A stretch of DNA of 8,131 nucleotides. Source: Chloroflexota bacterium (lineage in GTDB: Bacteria; Chloroflexota; UBA6077; JADZDV01). The DNA lies in NCBI GenBank assembly GCA_020850915.1, contig JADZDV010000038.1:1-8131 (forward strand), written 5' to 3'. This document shows, piece by piece, positions 1 through 5,745 of the stretch. Numbering within the stretch: position 1 is the stretch's first letter; the number at the start of each line of letters is the position of its first letter. The position numbers and the translations under genes were made by a program. The notes below the pieces were generated by a model that was not told the origin of the DNA, did no database searches, and worked only from the letters and a program-made list of their open reading frames with translations.

Positions 1-729
1 ATGGAGTTGACCGTCGAGCGTGGGACGGGGTACCTGCAGTCCGACGGGCGGGAGCAATTGTCGCTCGGCGTGATCCCGGTGGACGCGATCTTCACGCCGG
101 TGCGACGGGCGAACTACACCGTTGATCAGACGCGTGTTGGCGCCCGCGCCGACCTGGATCGGCTCACGGTCGAGCTGCAGACCGACGGCACGATTCGGCC
201 GACGGATGCGCTGGCGCAGGCGGCCACCCTGCTGATCGATCGCTTCGGGATCATCGCCGACCTGACCCGCGGAGGCCGCGACCGCGCGAAGCCGTCGCTG
301 ACAGGGGGCAGCGTGCCGCCGCACATCGCGGAGATGCCGATCGAGCAGTTGGAGCTGTCGCAGCGAACGTACAACTGCCTCAAGCGGTCGCAGATCACCA
401 AGGTTGGGCAGATTCTCGAGCTCACGACAGACGACCTGCTGCGGCTGCGGAACTTTGGCAAGAAGTCGCTCGAGGAGCTACGCGACAAGCTGAAACAGCA
501 CAACCTCGCGCTGACCGGCTCTGGTGCCGAGGCCGGCGATGACCAGGAAGAGGACGAGGATCTGTCCGTCCAGGCTGGCGATGGCGAGCTGGCTGAGGAC
601 GCCGGCCAGCCAGCCGCGGCGGAGACCAGCTTCCCGGATGAGCTCGACGAGGATCTCGTCGACGAAGAGCAGGAAGAGGAAGCGCTGGGGCACATTGGTC
701 GGCGGCGGCAGGGCATCGGCGACGAGTAG
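1..729 (+). CDS. rpoA: RNA polymerase alpha subunit, C-terminal part (5' end outside window)
   Basis: The alpha subunit scaffolds RNA polymerase assembly and contacts upstream promoter DNA and activators through its C-terminal domain. The visible 242 residues begin inside the N-terminal domain: VERGTGYL aligns with the VQRGRGYV segment of E. coli alpha near residue 145, so roughly 140 residues are missing and the ATG at base 1 is an internal Met. The C-terminal domain spans about residues 112-172. R122 and N125 in RTYNCLK match E. coli R265 and N268, the UP-element contacts, and GKKS (153-156) matches the second DNA-contact loop. After the domain comes an unusual acidic, probably disordered tail (about 175-242, with 26 Asp/Glu), whereas E. 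coli alpha ends soon after the domain. rplQ follows 18 bp downstream, as in the conserved ribosomal cluster. Identity is certain; only the tail is unusual. Confidence 0.97.
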   Translation: MELTVERGTGYLQSDGREQLSLGVIPVDAIFTPVRRANYTVDQTRVGARADLDRLTVELQTDGTIRPTDALAQAATLLIDRFGIIADLTRGGRDRAKPSLTGGSVPPHIAEMPIEQLELSQRTYNCLKRSQITKVGQILELTTDDLLRLRNFGKKSLEELRDKLKQHNLALTGSGAEAGDDQEEDEDLSVQAGDGELAEDAGQPAAAETSFPDELDEDLVDEEQEEEALGHIGRRRQGIGDE

Positions 730-747
730 TAGAGGAGGCACTGAGAG

Positions 748-1101
748 GTGAGACATCGACTCAGCGGGAGGAAGCTCGGTCGCGACACCAGCCACCGGTT
801 GCACCTGCTGCGCAACCAGGCGACCGACCTCTTCCGCTACGAGCGAATCCAGACGACTGAGGCCAAGGCCCGGGAAGTGCAGCGCCTGGCGGAGAAGATG
901 GTGACGCTTGCGAAGGCCGGCGATCTGCACTCTCGCCGGCAGGCGTACGCCACGTTGTTCGACCCGAGGATCGTGGACAAGCTGTTCATGGAGCTGAAGC
1001 CGCGGTTTGGCGAACGGCGGGGCGGACACACCCGGCTGGTCAAGCTTGGCGCCCGCCCGAGAGATGGCGCGCCGATGGCCGTGCTGGAGCTGGTGTTCTA
1101 G
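748..1101 (+). CDS. rplQ: 50S ribosomal protein L17 (bL17)
   Basis: L17 is a large-subunit ribosomal protein near the peptide exit tunnel. The 117-residue product has the typical L17 length and the diagnostic N-terminus MRHRLSGRKLGRDTSHR, followed by LRNQATDLFRYERIQTTEAKA and the conserved C-terminal LGARPRDGAPMAVLELV. The GTG start at 748 is supported by a strong Shine-Dalgarno (AGAGGAGG, 731-738) nine bases upstream and by the family's N-terminus starting exactly here. It lies directly after rpoA, its usual position, and truA starts five bases after its stop. No irregularity is seen. Confidence 0.98.
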   Translation: MRHRLSGRKLGRDTSHRLHLLRNQATDLFRYERIQTTEAKAREVQRLAEKMVTLAKAGDLHSRRQAYATLFDPRIVDKLFMELKPRFGERRGGHTRLVKLGARPRDGAPMAVLELVF

Positions 1102-1106
1102 ATGCC

Positions 1107-1880
1107 GTGCCGCCGCGTGTCGTCCGGCTTGTCATCGCCTACGAGGGAACGCGCTACCAGGGGTTCGGCTTGCAGCCGGGTCTGCCGACGGTGCAGGCGG
1201 AGCTGGAGCGGGCGCTGGGCGACGTGCTGGGACACGCGGTGCGTGTGACGGCGGCTGGTCGGACAGACGCTGGCGTGCACGCGGAAGGGCAGGTCGTCTC
1301 GTTCCGGACGGTCTCGCCCGTACCGGCGCGCGCGTTGCCGCGGCTGGTGAATGCCAGCCTGCCGATGGACGTGGTGGCGCGGGAAGCGGAGGACGCGGCA
1401 TTGGGTTTTGACGCCCGGCGCTCGGCGCTGCGGCGAACGTACCGGTACAGCGTGTGGACGGCCGAGGTGCAGAAGCTCTGCTCGCGGCGATACGGCCATC
1501 AGGTGACCGAGCCGTTGGACGTGGCCGCGATGAACGCGGCGGCGCACGCCCTGGGCGGCGTCCACGACTTCAGCTCGTTCATCAGCGGCGTGGCGGAGGA
1601 GCCGCGGCCGCGATCGCCCGTGCGTCGGATGCTCGAGGCGCGGTGGCGCCGGCAGGGTGAGTGGCTGCACTTCACCTGCACGGCGAACGCGTTTGGAAGG
1701 CACATGGTCCGGGGTATCGCGGGAACGCTGCTCTGGGTTGGTCAACGGCGTGTGACGCCGGAGGGGTTTGCCGGCATCCTGGAAGCGCGAGACCGGCGCG
1801 CGGCAGGCCCAAACGCTCCGGCGAAGGGATTGACGCTACAGCGGGTTGATTACCCGCGGCAGGAGAGCTTGCAGGGATGA
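1107..1880 (+). CDS. truA: tRNA pseudouridine(38-40) synthase TruA
   Basis: TruA converts uridines 38, 39 and 40 of the tRNA anticodon stem-loop to pseudouridine. The 257-residue protein matches the family in length. Its active-site motif GRTDAGVHA is at residues 51-59, with catalytic Asp54. RRTYRY (109-114) carries the conserved Tyr112. [16 protein letters not shown] lies near 197-212, and the C-terminal APAKGL...VDYP box (238-250) is present. GTG 1107 is the only reasonable start: the nearby ATG at 1102 is in another frame, and the product aligns from [14 protein letters not shown] onward. The nearest Shine-Dalgarno-like GGAG (1086-1089) is 17 bases away, so initiation probably depends on coupling to rplQ, which ends five bases before. 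The stop overlaps the rplM start (ATGA). Placement between rplQ and rplM is typical of many bacteria. Confidence 0.97.
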   Translation: MPPRVVRLVIAYEGTRYQGFGLQPGLPTVQAELERALGDVLGHAVRVTAAGRTDAGVHAEGQVVSFRTVSPVPARALPRLVNASLPMDVVAREAEDAALGFDARRSALRRTYRYSVWTAEVQKLCSRRYGHQVTEPLDVAAMNAAAHALGGVHDFSSFISGVAEEPRPRSPVRRMLEARWRRQGEWLHFTCTANAFGRHMVRGIAGTLLWVGQRRVTPEGFAGILEARDRRAAGPNAPAKGLTLQRVDYPRQESLQG

Positions 1881-2317
1881 AGACATTTACGCCCAAAGCC
1901 TCCCAGATCAACCGGAGCTGGCACGTCATCGACGCGTCAGACCGAACGCTGGGGCGGCTTGCAACGGAGGTCGCGACGTTGCTTCGCGGGAAGCACAAAC
2001 CGACCTTCGCGCCACACATGGATTCCGGCGACCACGTCGTCGTGGTAAACGCCGAGCGTATCCAGGTGACCGGGCGAAAGCTCCAGCAAAAGGTGTATTA
2101 CCGCTATTCCGGGTACCCCGGCGGATTGAAGTCCCGAACGCTGGAGCAGCAGTTGGCAAAGTTCCCGGACCGGGTCGTCGAGGCAGCCGTCAGAGGCATG
2201 CTGCCGCGGAACGCGCTCGGGCACCAGATAATCAAGAAGCTGCACATCTACGCTGGCCCAACCCACCCGCATGAGGGTCAGGTGGCGCAGCTTGGAGCGA
2301 AGGAGAGCGAAGCGTGA
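1877..2317 (+). CDS. rplM: 50S ribosomal protein L13 (uL13)
   Basis: L13 is an early-assembly large-subunit ribosomal protein that binds 23S rRNA. The 146-residue product has the family landmarks: W-H-V-I-D-A near residues 15-20, [17 protein letters not shown], the [10 protein letters not shown] segment, [10 protein letters not shown], and the C-terminal RGMLPRN plus [10 protein letters not shown]. The ATG start overlaps the truA stop by four bases and has an AGGAGAG Shine-Dalgarno at 1861-1867. Its own stop overlaps the rpsI start (GTGA at 2314-2317). L13 and S9 are adjacent in nearly all bacteria, so the annotation is secure. Confidence 0.98.
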   Translation: MKTFTPKASQINRSWHVIDASDRTLGRLATEVATLLRGKHKPTFAPHMDSGDHVVVVNAERIQVTGRKLQQKVYYRYSGYPGGLKSRTLEQQLAKFPDRVVEAAVRGMLPRNALGHQIIKKLHIYAGPTHPHEGQVAQLGAKESEA

Positions 2318-2724
2318 GGGAGCGGGGGAACCCCGGAAGAGCCGCGTTCTCGGCGATTGGCCGTCGGAAGACGAGCATCGCTCGGGTGGTGCTGCAGCCC
2401 GGGACGGGCAACATTACGATCAATGGCAAGCCGCTGGAGGAGACCTATACCCGGCCGCTGCTCCAGATGGCGGTCAGCCGGCCGCTGCGGGTGACCAACA
2501 CCATCGGCTCGCTCAATATGATCGCGACCGTCCAGGGTGGTGGGGTCACTGGTCAGGCGGGCGCGATCAGCCACGCGGCAGCCCGAGCGCTGCTGAAGCT
2601 CGACGAAAGCCACAAAGCCGTGCTGCGCCAGGACGGACTGCTCACACGCGACTCGCGCATGAAGGAGCGGAAGAAGTACGGTCTGAAGCGGGCGCGCAAG
2701 GCGCCGCAGTACACCAAGCGGTAG
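2314..2724 (+). CDS. rpsI: 30S ribosomal protein S9 (uS9)
   Basis: S9 is a small-subunit protein whose basic C-terminal tail reaches the P-site tRNA. The 136-residue product shows [19 protein letters not shown], the ING.PLEETY segment, [20 protein letters not shown], and the tail [18 protein letters not shown] ending in the conserved Lys-Arg. The GTG start at 2314 overlaps the rplM stop and has AGGAGAG at 2301-2307. About a dozen residues precede the conserved core, a modest N-terminal extension. This is the last gene of the + strand operon; a strong hairpin follows 46 bases after the stop. Confidence 0.98.
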   Translation: MRERGNPGRAAFSAIGRRKTSIARVVLQPGTGNITINGKPLEETYTRPLLQMAVSRPLRVTNTIGSLNMIATVQGGGVTGQAGAISHAAARALLKLDESHKAVLRQDGLLTRDSRMKERKKYGLKRARKAPQYTKR

Positions 2725-2770
2725 TACACCAGGCGCTGACTCGCGCCGCGCCACGCGCGAGACTGTCCAG

Positions 2771-2815
2771 CAGAGCCCCGAGGCAGGACCAACACTCTCC
2801 AGCCTCGGGGCTCTG
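2771..2815. terminator. Strong hairpin between convergent operons, probable transcription terminator
   Basis: A perfect 14-bp inverted repeat pairs CAGAGCCCCGAGGC (2771-2784) with GCCTCGGGGCTCTG (2802-2815) around a 17-base loop. Within the loop GGA (2786-2788) can also pair with TCC (2798-2800), extending the helix past one A-A mismatch. It lies after rpsI and before the end of the convergent UbiA gene, so it can act on transcripts from either side. No run of T follows the stem on either strand, so it is not a textbook intrinsic terminator. Such U-poor hairpins are commonly proposed as terminators in high-GC bacteria. The rest of 2725-2895 shows no gene. Confidence 0.7.
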
Positions 2816-2895
2816 TCGCTGTCCGGCGGATGCGTCAGGCCATCCGCGGTCCGACGTATCGGTTCTAGCCGGAGTCGGGCGCACCCCGTGGGGCG

Positions 2896-3765
2896 TCAGC
2901 CGATGTAGAGGAGGAGGGTGCTGAGGGCCACCCAGGCGACGAGGGTGGCGAGGAGGGGGCGGTCGGTGAGGAGGACGTCTTCTGGGCTGCCGCCAGTGTG
3001 CTTGACCCGGACGAGGAAGAGGTAGCGGAAGAGGCCGTAGATCACCAGCGGGATCGTCAGCATCATCGAATCGTTCCGAGGCAGGTTCTGCGCGGAGAAG
3101 GTGTAGAGAGAATAGGCCATGATGGCGCCGGCGACGACGATGACAATGAGCTGGTCAAGCAGGTCCACGGTGTACTCGCGGAGGTTCTTGCGGTGCGATT
3201 GGGCACCATCCGCGAGGCTGACAAGCTCGTGACGCCGCTTGGCGAGGCCAATGAAGAGGGCGGCCAGGACGGTACAGACGTACAGCCATGGCGAGACCCG
3301 GACGCCGATCGCCACCGCGCCGCCGGCCGCGCGGAGCACGAAGCCTCCGGCTATAGCGAAGAGGTCTACCAGGACGATGTCCTTGAGCCCGGCGGAGTAG
3401 ACGAGGGTGAGGCAGAGGTAGGCCAGCGCAACGATGGCGAACTGCAGCCGTATGGAGAAGGCGAGGGCGAGGGCAGAGCTGGCCAGACCGACGGCGAAGA
3501 GCCAGGCCACCGGTGGCTTGATCGCGCCGCTCGCGATGGGCCGAAAGCGTTTGGCCGGGTGCAGGCGGTCGGCCTCGGCGTCACGCAGGTCGTTGATCAA
3601 GTAGCCAGCGGAGGAGAGCAGGCAGAAGGCCACGAGGGCCTCGGTGGCGATGAGCATCGCCTCGAAATTGAAGGCGTTGTGGGAGAAGATGGCGCCGACG
3701 AAGACGATGAGGTTCTTCGTCCACTGTTTCGGACGCAGCGCCTTGACGAGGGACTTCACGTTCAC
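2896..3765 (-). CDS. UbiA-family membrane prenyltransferase, likely decaprenyl-phosphate phosphoribosyltransferase
   Basis: The family transfers phosphoribose from PRPP to polyprenyl phosphate on the membrane, the step that leads to polyprenyl-phospho-arabinose in mycobacteria. From GTG 3765 the product has 289 residues, close to the 302 of mycobacterial Rv3806c. It has about eight hydrophobic helices, LRPKQWTKN (10-18), and the Asp-rich first motif N58-D59..D62...D66..H69-P70 followed by KRFRPI. The second loop is Y123-S124..L127-K128.....D134, and AKRRHEL and GGSPEDVLLTDR also match Rv3806c-type sequences as I recall them. An ATG at 3888 opens the same frame, but its extra 41 Ser/Gly-rich residues overlap the upstream BON gene out of frame. 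GTG 3765 overlaps that gene's stop as GTGA and has GGGGAG (3782-3777) 11 bases upstream. Family membership is very likely. The exact substrate is inference, since no other arabinan or polyprenyl genes are in the window. Confidence 0.9.
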   Translation of the reverse strand: MNVKSLVKALRPKQWTKNLIVFVGAIFSHNAFNFEAMLIATEALVAFCLLSSAGYLINDLRDAEADRLHPAKRFRPIASGAIKPPVAWLFAVGLASSALALAFSIRLQFAIVALAYLCLTLVYSAGLKDIVLVDLFAIAGGFVLRAAGGAVAIGVRVSPWLYVCTVLAALFIGLAKRRHELVSLADGAQSHRKNLREYTVDLLDQLIVIVVAGAIMAYSLYTFSAQNLPRNDSMMLTIPLVIYGLFRYLFLVRVKHTGGSPEDVLLTDRPLLATLVAWVALSTLLLYIG

Positions 3766-4115
3766 GCCGAAGCTGGCTCCCCGTTCGACCGTGGCATCGG
3801 CGGTGGAGCGCTGCCACCCAGCGTCACCAGATCGACCAGATCCACAACCCCCGGATGAGCCGTGAAGGCTCGTCGTAGTGCTGTCCACTGTTCAACCTCC
3901 GAGACACGACCGCGCAGCACGACAACGCCGTCCGCGCACTCTGCACTGACACCTCTTCGCACGCTGTCAGGCAGGCCGGCGAGGACGGCGTCCAGGTCGG
4001 GGCGCTGGACGGGGCGGCGCGCAGGCGGCCGAGGCCGAGCCAGCTGGCGCCAGCCGAGGCCCAGGATCACCGCGCCGAGACACGCGAGATAGAGAGGTCT
4101 TCTGAGTAGCCCCAT
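3762..4115 (-). CDS. Small membrane-anchored BON-domain protein
   Basis: This 117-residue protein has a positively charged N-terminus (RR at 5-6), one hydrophobic segment at about residues 7-22, a Pro/Arg-rich linker (26-39), and a C-terminal region (about 40-100) resembling a BON domain. The BON-like part has a helix, then DGVVVLRGRV with the conserved Gly69, a second helix around EQWTALRRAF, and HPGVVDLVDLVTL. BON domains are lipid- or ligand-binding modules found in envelope proteins. The topology suggests a single-pass anchor with the domain on the outer face, but this is inference; there is no proper lipobox at Cys12. The start is uncertain: ATG 4115 precedes the anchor but lacks a clear Shine-Dalgarno, and an in-frame ATG at 4148 would add 11 residues. 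The stop overlaps the UbiA gene start (GTGA), indicating coupled expression. The gene is easily missed because it overlaps the longer false UbiA reading. Confidence 0.72.
   Translation of the reverse strand: MGLLRRPLYLACLGAVILGLGWRQLARPRPPARRPVQRPDLDAVLAGLPDSVRRGVSAECADGVVVLRGRVSEVEQWTALRRAFTAHPGVVDLVDLVTLGGSAPPPMPRSNGEPASA
3777..3782 (-). promoter_or_regulatory. Shine-Dalgarno supporting the GTG 3765 start of the UbiA-family gene
   Basis: On the minus strand GGGGAG lies 11 bases upstream of GTG 3765, inside the end of the preceding BON gene. With the GTGA stop/start overlap at 3765-3762, it favours GTG 3765 over the upstream ATG at 3888. The spacing is slightly long, so coupling to the upstream gene probably also contributes. 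Confidence 0.5.
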
Positions 4116-4158
4116 GAATTGCGAGCGGGCGGCTGTACGAAAGATCATCGCGAAGTTC

Positions 4159-4164
4159 AGGATA
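4159..4164 (-). promoter_or_regulatory. Candidate -10 element for the BON/UbiA transcript
   Basis: The minus strand reads TATCCT at 4164-4159, matching four of six TATAAT positions including the key TA...T. No good -35 is visible 16-18 bases upstream. A transcript starting about seven bases downstream would have a leader of about 35-40 bases to ATG 4115, or be almost leaderless from ATG 4148. This is a weak call based on position. Confidence 0.25.
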
Positions 4165-4316
4165 ACAAGTGCTGAAGAGGTGACGCGATTCGTCTTCGAT
4201 CTCCAGCGCGCACTTGCGAGCGAGCGATCGGGTGATGGGAAGTGGGTCCGCGGCACGCCATCGGCCTCCGTGCTCGTGCTGATTCAGCTCACGCTGGAGC
4301 CAGGGTGCGATCTCGG

Positions 4317-4346
4317 TTGACGAAGAAGACGCTGAAACGTTAAGGT
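4317..4346 (+). promoter_or_regulatory. Candidate promoter of the rpsP operon
   Basis: TTGACG (4317-4322) matches five of six -35 consensus bases. An 18-base spacer leads to TAAGGT (4341-4346), which keeps the TA...T pattern of a -10. Transcription would begin near 4353, leaving a leader of about 100 bases before rpsP. The position upstream of a new plus-strand operon fits, but the -10 match is modest. Confidence 0.45.
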
Positions 4347-4457
4347 CTGAGCGTACGTCAGGCAGTGTAAGACAAGGGCTAGTGGGCCGCGGCGACGTGG
4401 CTGCGCCCCGGATCGACCGCCAGCTTCGAGAGCAGGAAGTACGGAGAAGAACCCCAC

Positions 4458-4913
4458 GTGCTGAGAATTCGTCTGCGCCGAACGGGCGCCAAGAAGCAGC
4501 CGCGCTATCGCGTTGTCGTCGCCGAGTCTTCCGCGCCGCGCGATGGCGCCTACGTCGAGATCATCGGCCACTACAACCCTCAGACGGACCCCTCGACGAT
4601 CTCCCTGGATCTGGGGAAGACGCGGGAATGGCTCTCGAAGGGCGCCACGGCAAGCGATCGAGTCGTGAGACTGATAGCGCACGCTGAACGCGATGCTGCT
4701 GCTAGACTCGCCGTAGCCCTGGCCGAGCCTCCTGCCGCGGCATCACTGGCGGCGACCCAGGCTGCGCCAGTGGCTGGCGAAGAGATCGCGGAGCTGCTCG
4801 TCCCCCAGGACGCGGAGACTGCCCAGGACGCGGAGGGCGCCAAGCCTGTCGTCGCGGAGAGCGGAGCGGCGTCCGAGGCCGAGCGTGAGGCTGAGGAATC
4901 GGACCGAGCGTAG
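4458..4913 (+). CDS. rpsP: 30S ribosomal protein S16 (bS16) with long C-terminal extension
   Basis: S16 is a small-subunit assembly protein. The core (residues 1 to about 73) is canonical: LRIRLRRTGAKKQPRYRVVV, the APRDG..VE.IGHYNPQ segment, and the REWLSKGATASDRV helix. The GTG start at 4458 fits the family N-terminus and has GGAG at 4443-4446, 11 bases upstream. After the core the protein continues for about 78 more residues rich in Ala and Glu (151 in total), whereas many S16 proteins are 80-100 residues. The extension resembles a disordered or helical acidic tail and keeps an uninterrupted frame, so it is probably real. khpA starts 11 bases after the stop, as in the common rpsP-khpA-rimM arrangement. 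Confidence 0.97.
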   Translation: MLRIRLRRTGAKKQPRYRVVVAESSAPRDGAYVEIIGHYNPQTDPSTISLDLGKTREWLSKGATASDRVVRLIAHAERDAAARLAVALAEPPAAASLAATQAAPVAGEEIAELLVPQDAETAQDAEGAKPVVAESGAASEAEREAEESDRA

Positions 4914-4924
4914 CGGGTGGCAGT

Positions 4925-5158
4925 GTGAGCATCAGCGAGCTGATCGACTATGTTGCGAAGGGGCTGGTGGAGCACCCTGACCAGGTGCAGATTGAGGAAG
5001 TCCCGTCCGGCCGCATGACCGTTTTCGAGATTTCGGTGGCCGAGGATGACGTCGGAAAGATCATCGGGCGACAGGGCAAGATCATCCGAGCGCTCAGGAC
5101 CGTCGTCAAAGCATCCGCGACGCGCAACGGCGTCCGGGTTGACGTGGACGTCGTCTAG
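4925..5158 (+). CDS. khpA: KH-domain RNA-binding protein KhpA (YlqC family)
   Basis: KhpA is a small single-KH-domain RNA-binding protein that in Gram-positive bacteria can pair with KhpB and affects cell size and division. The 77-residue product has the family's length. It opens with LIDYVAKGLVEHPDQVQIEE and carries the KH nucleic-acid-binding loop GKIIGRQG at 44-51 (GxxG = G48-R-Q-G51), followed by the helix KIIRALRTVVKA and the strand RVDVDVV. The GTG start at 4925 is 11 bases after rpsP. The nearest Shine-Dalgarno-like stretch, GGGTGG (4915-4920), is weak and only four bases away, so coupling to rpsP is likely. Position between rpsP and rimM is diagnostic. Confidence 0.94.
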   Translation: MSISELIDYVAKGLVEHPDQVQIEEVPSGRMTVFEISVAEDDVGKIIGRQGKIIRALRTVVKASATRNGVRVDVDVV

Positions 5159-5176
5159 CCCGAGTGAGCGCACGCC

Positions 5177-5266
5177 TCACCTGATACCGGACGCGCCCTT
5201 CAGCCGGGGCGGGATCGAGGAGGTGTACCGCGGGCGAGCACACGGGTCGCCTGATACCGGTCGCGC
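5177..5266 (+). repeat. Imperfect direct repeat flanking the rimM leader
   Basis: TCACCTGATACCGGACGCGC (5177-5196) and TCGCCTGATACCGGTCGCGC (5247-5266) match at 18 of 20 positions, 70 bases apart. The second copy encodes the RimM N-terminus (LIPVAR) in frame; the first lies in the leader and is not in the rimM frame. The repeat brackets the rimM Shine-Dalgarno and may be the trace of a local duplication. Confidence 0.6.
5217..5224 (+). promoter_or_regulatory. Strong Shine-Dalgarno of rimM not followed by a normal start codon
   Basis: GAGGAGGT is one of the best ribosome-binding matches in the window, yet no ATG, GTG, TTG or CTG in any frame lies at a normal distance from it. In the rimM frame, the codon six bases after GGAGG is GCG (5230-5232). 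The GTG that overlaps the motif at 5223 is in another frame and too close to be served by it. Confidence 0.6.
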
Positions 5267-5271
5267 GGGTC

Positions 5272-5742
5272 GTGCGGCCGCACGGCCTGAGGGGCGAGGT
5301 CGTTTGCGACCTGTTGACAGACTTTCCGGAACGCTTTGCGCGGACGACGGAGCTGCACCTTCGTGGGCAGCGCGAGCCGCTGACAGTGGAGGCGAGTCGG
5401 CTCGAGGGGGATAGAGTCGTCCTGAAGCTCGCCGGGGTCGCGAGCCGAGAGCTTGCCGACGCGCTCCGTGGCGCGGAGCTTTCGGTGACCGAGGAGATGC
5501 TGGTGGAGCTGCCGCCGGGCAGCTACTACTGGCACCAGCTCGTGGGACTGCGGGTCGAAACGGAAGAGGGCCGCCCGCTGGGACGCTTGACAGAAGTGCT
5601 GCGGACCGGGGCGAACGACGTCTACGTGGTTCGCGGCGAGCATGGCGAGCTGTTGCTGCCCGCCATCGCGGAGGTGGTGCGCGGCGTGGATCTCGGCTCG
5701 GGGCTGATGCGTGTTCGGCTGCTCCCGGGCCTGGAGGGCTGA
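5272..5742 (+). CDS. rimM: 16S rRNA processing protein RimM (true N-terminus probably upstream, near 5230)
   Basis: RimM binds S19 and assists maturation of the 30S head. From GTG 5272 the product has 156 residues: the end of the RimM N-terminal domain (RPHGLRGEVVCDLLTDFPERF) and the C-terminal PRC barrel, with YYWHQLVGLRV, the G-x-P-L-G-x-L-x-E-V strand, TGANDVYVV and ELLLPAI. The start is a problem. Family proteins begin before this GTG with a strand like LIPVARVV, and that strand is encoded in frame from 5251. No ATG, GTG or TTG precedes it in frame within reach of the strong Shine-Dalgarno at 5217-5224. At the ideal distance lies GCG 5230, which would give 170 residues, a normal RimM length. 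So 5272 is the first conventional start, but it would truncate the first beta strand. The stop is followed three bases later by recO. Confidence 0.9.
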   Translation: MRPHGLRGEVVCDLLTDFPERFARTTELHLRGQREPLTVEASRLEGDRVVLKLAGVASRELADALRGAELSVTEEMLVELPPGSYYWHQLVGLRVETEEGRPLGRLTEVLRTGANDVYVVRGEHGELLLPAIAEVVRGVDLGSGLMRVRLLPGLEG

Positions 5743-5745
5743 GGC

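Larger units (their letters stand above)
4116..4457. other. Divergent intergenic region with promoters for both directions
   Basis: These 342 bases separate the minus-strand BON/UbiA pair from the plus-strand rpsP operon. Short open frames here have no family features and are probably spurious. The region contains a plausible plus-strand promoter (4317-4346), a weaker minus-strand -10 candidate (4159-4164), and the rpsP Shine-Dalgarno near 4443-4446. I see no clear riboswitch, tRNA or terminator structure. Confidence 0.6.

Noticed and set aside
2998..3858. 286-codon plus-strand open frame opposite the UbiA-family gene
   Set aside because: It is an acidic, repetitive translation with no domain, produced by the antisense of a codon-biased membrane protein gene. 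The minus-strand frame has clear family motifs.
4114..4320. 68-codon plus-strand open frame in the divergent intergenic region
   Set aside because: It has no family resemblance and no Shine-Dalgarno, and it covers the candidate minus-strand promoter.
5164..5184. Six-codon open frame (GTG AGC GCA CGC CTC ACC TGA) after khpA, in the rimM frame
   Set aside because: It could be read as a leader peptide or a broken rimM start, but there is no Shine-Dalgarno of its own and nothing in the residues supports a function.
5271..5284. Perfect 14-bp palindrome CGTGCGGCCGCACG
   Set aside because: It lies in the codons for the conserved VRPHG of RimM and is explained by coding constraint plus high GC; no second site is nearby.
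5046..5414. 122-codon plus-strand open frame bridging khpA and rimM
   Set aside because: It is out of frame with both recognised genes and has Arg/Ser/Gly-rich composition typical of a shadow. I considered it as evidence of a rimM frameshift, but the GTG at 5223 overlaps the Shine-Dalgarno and is not usable with it.
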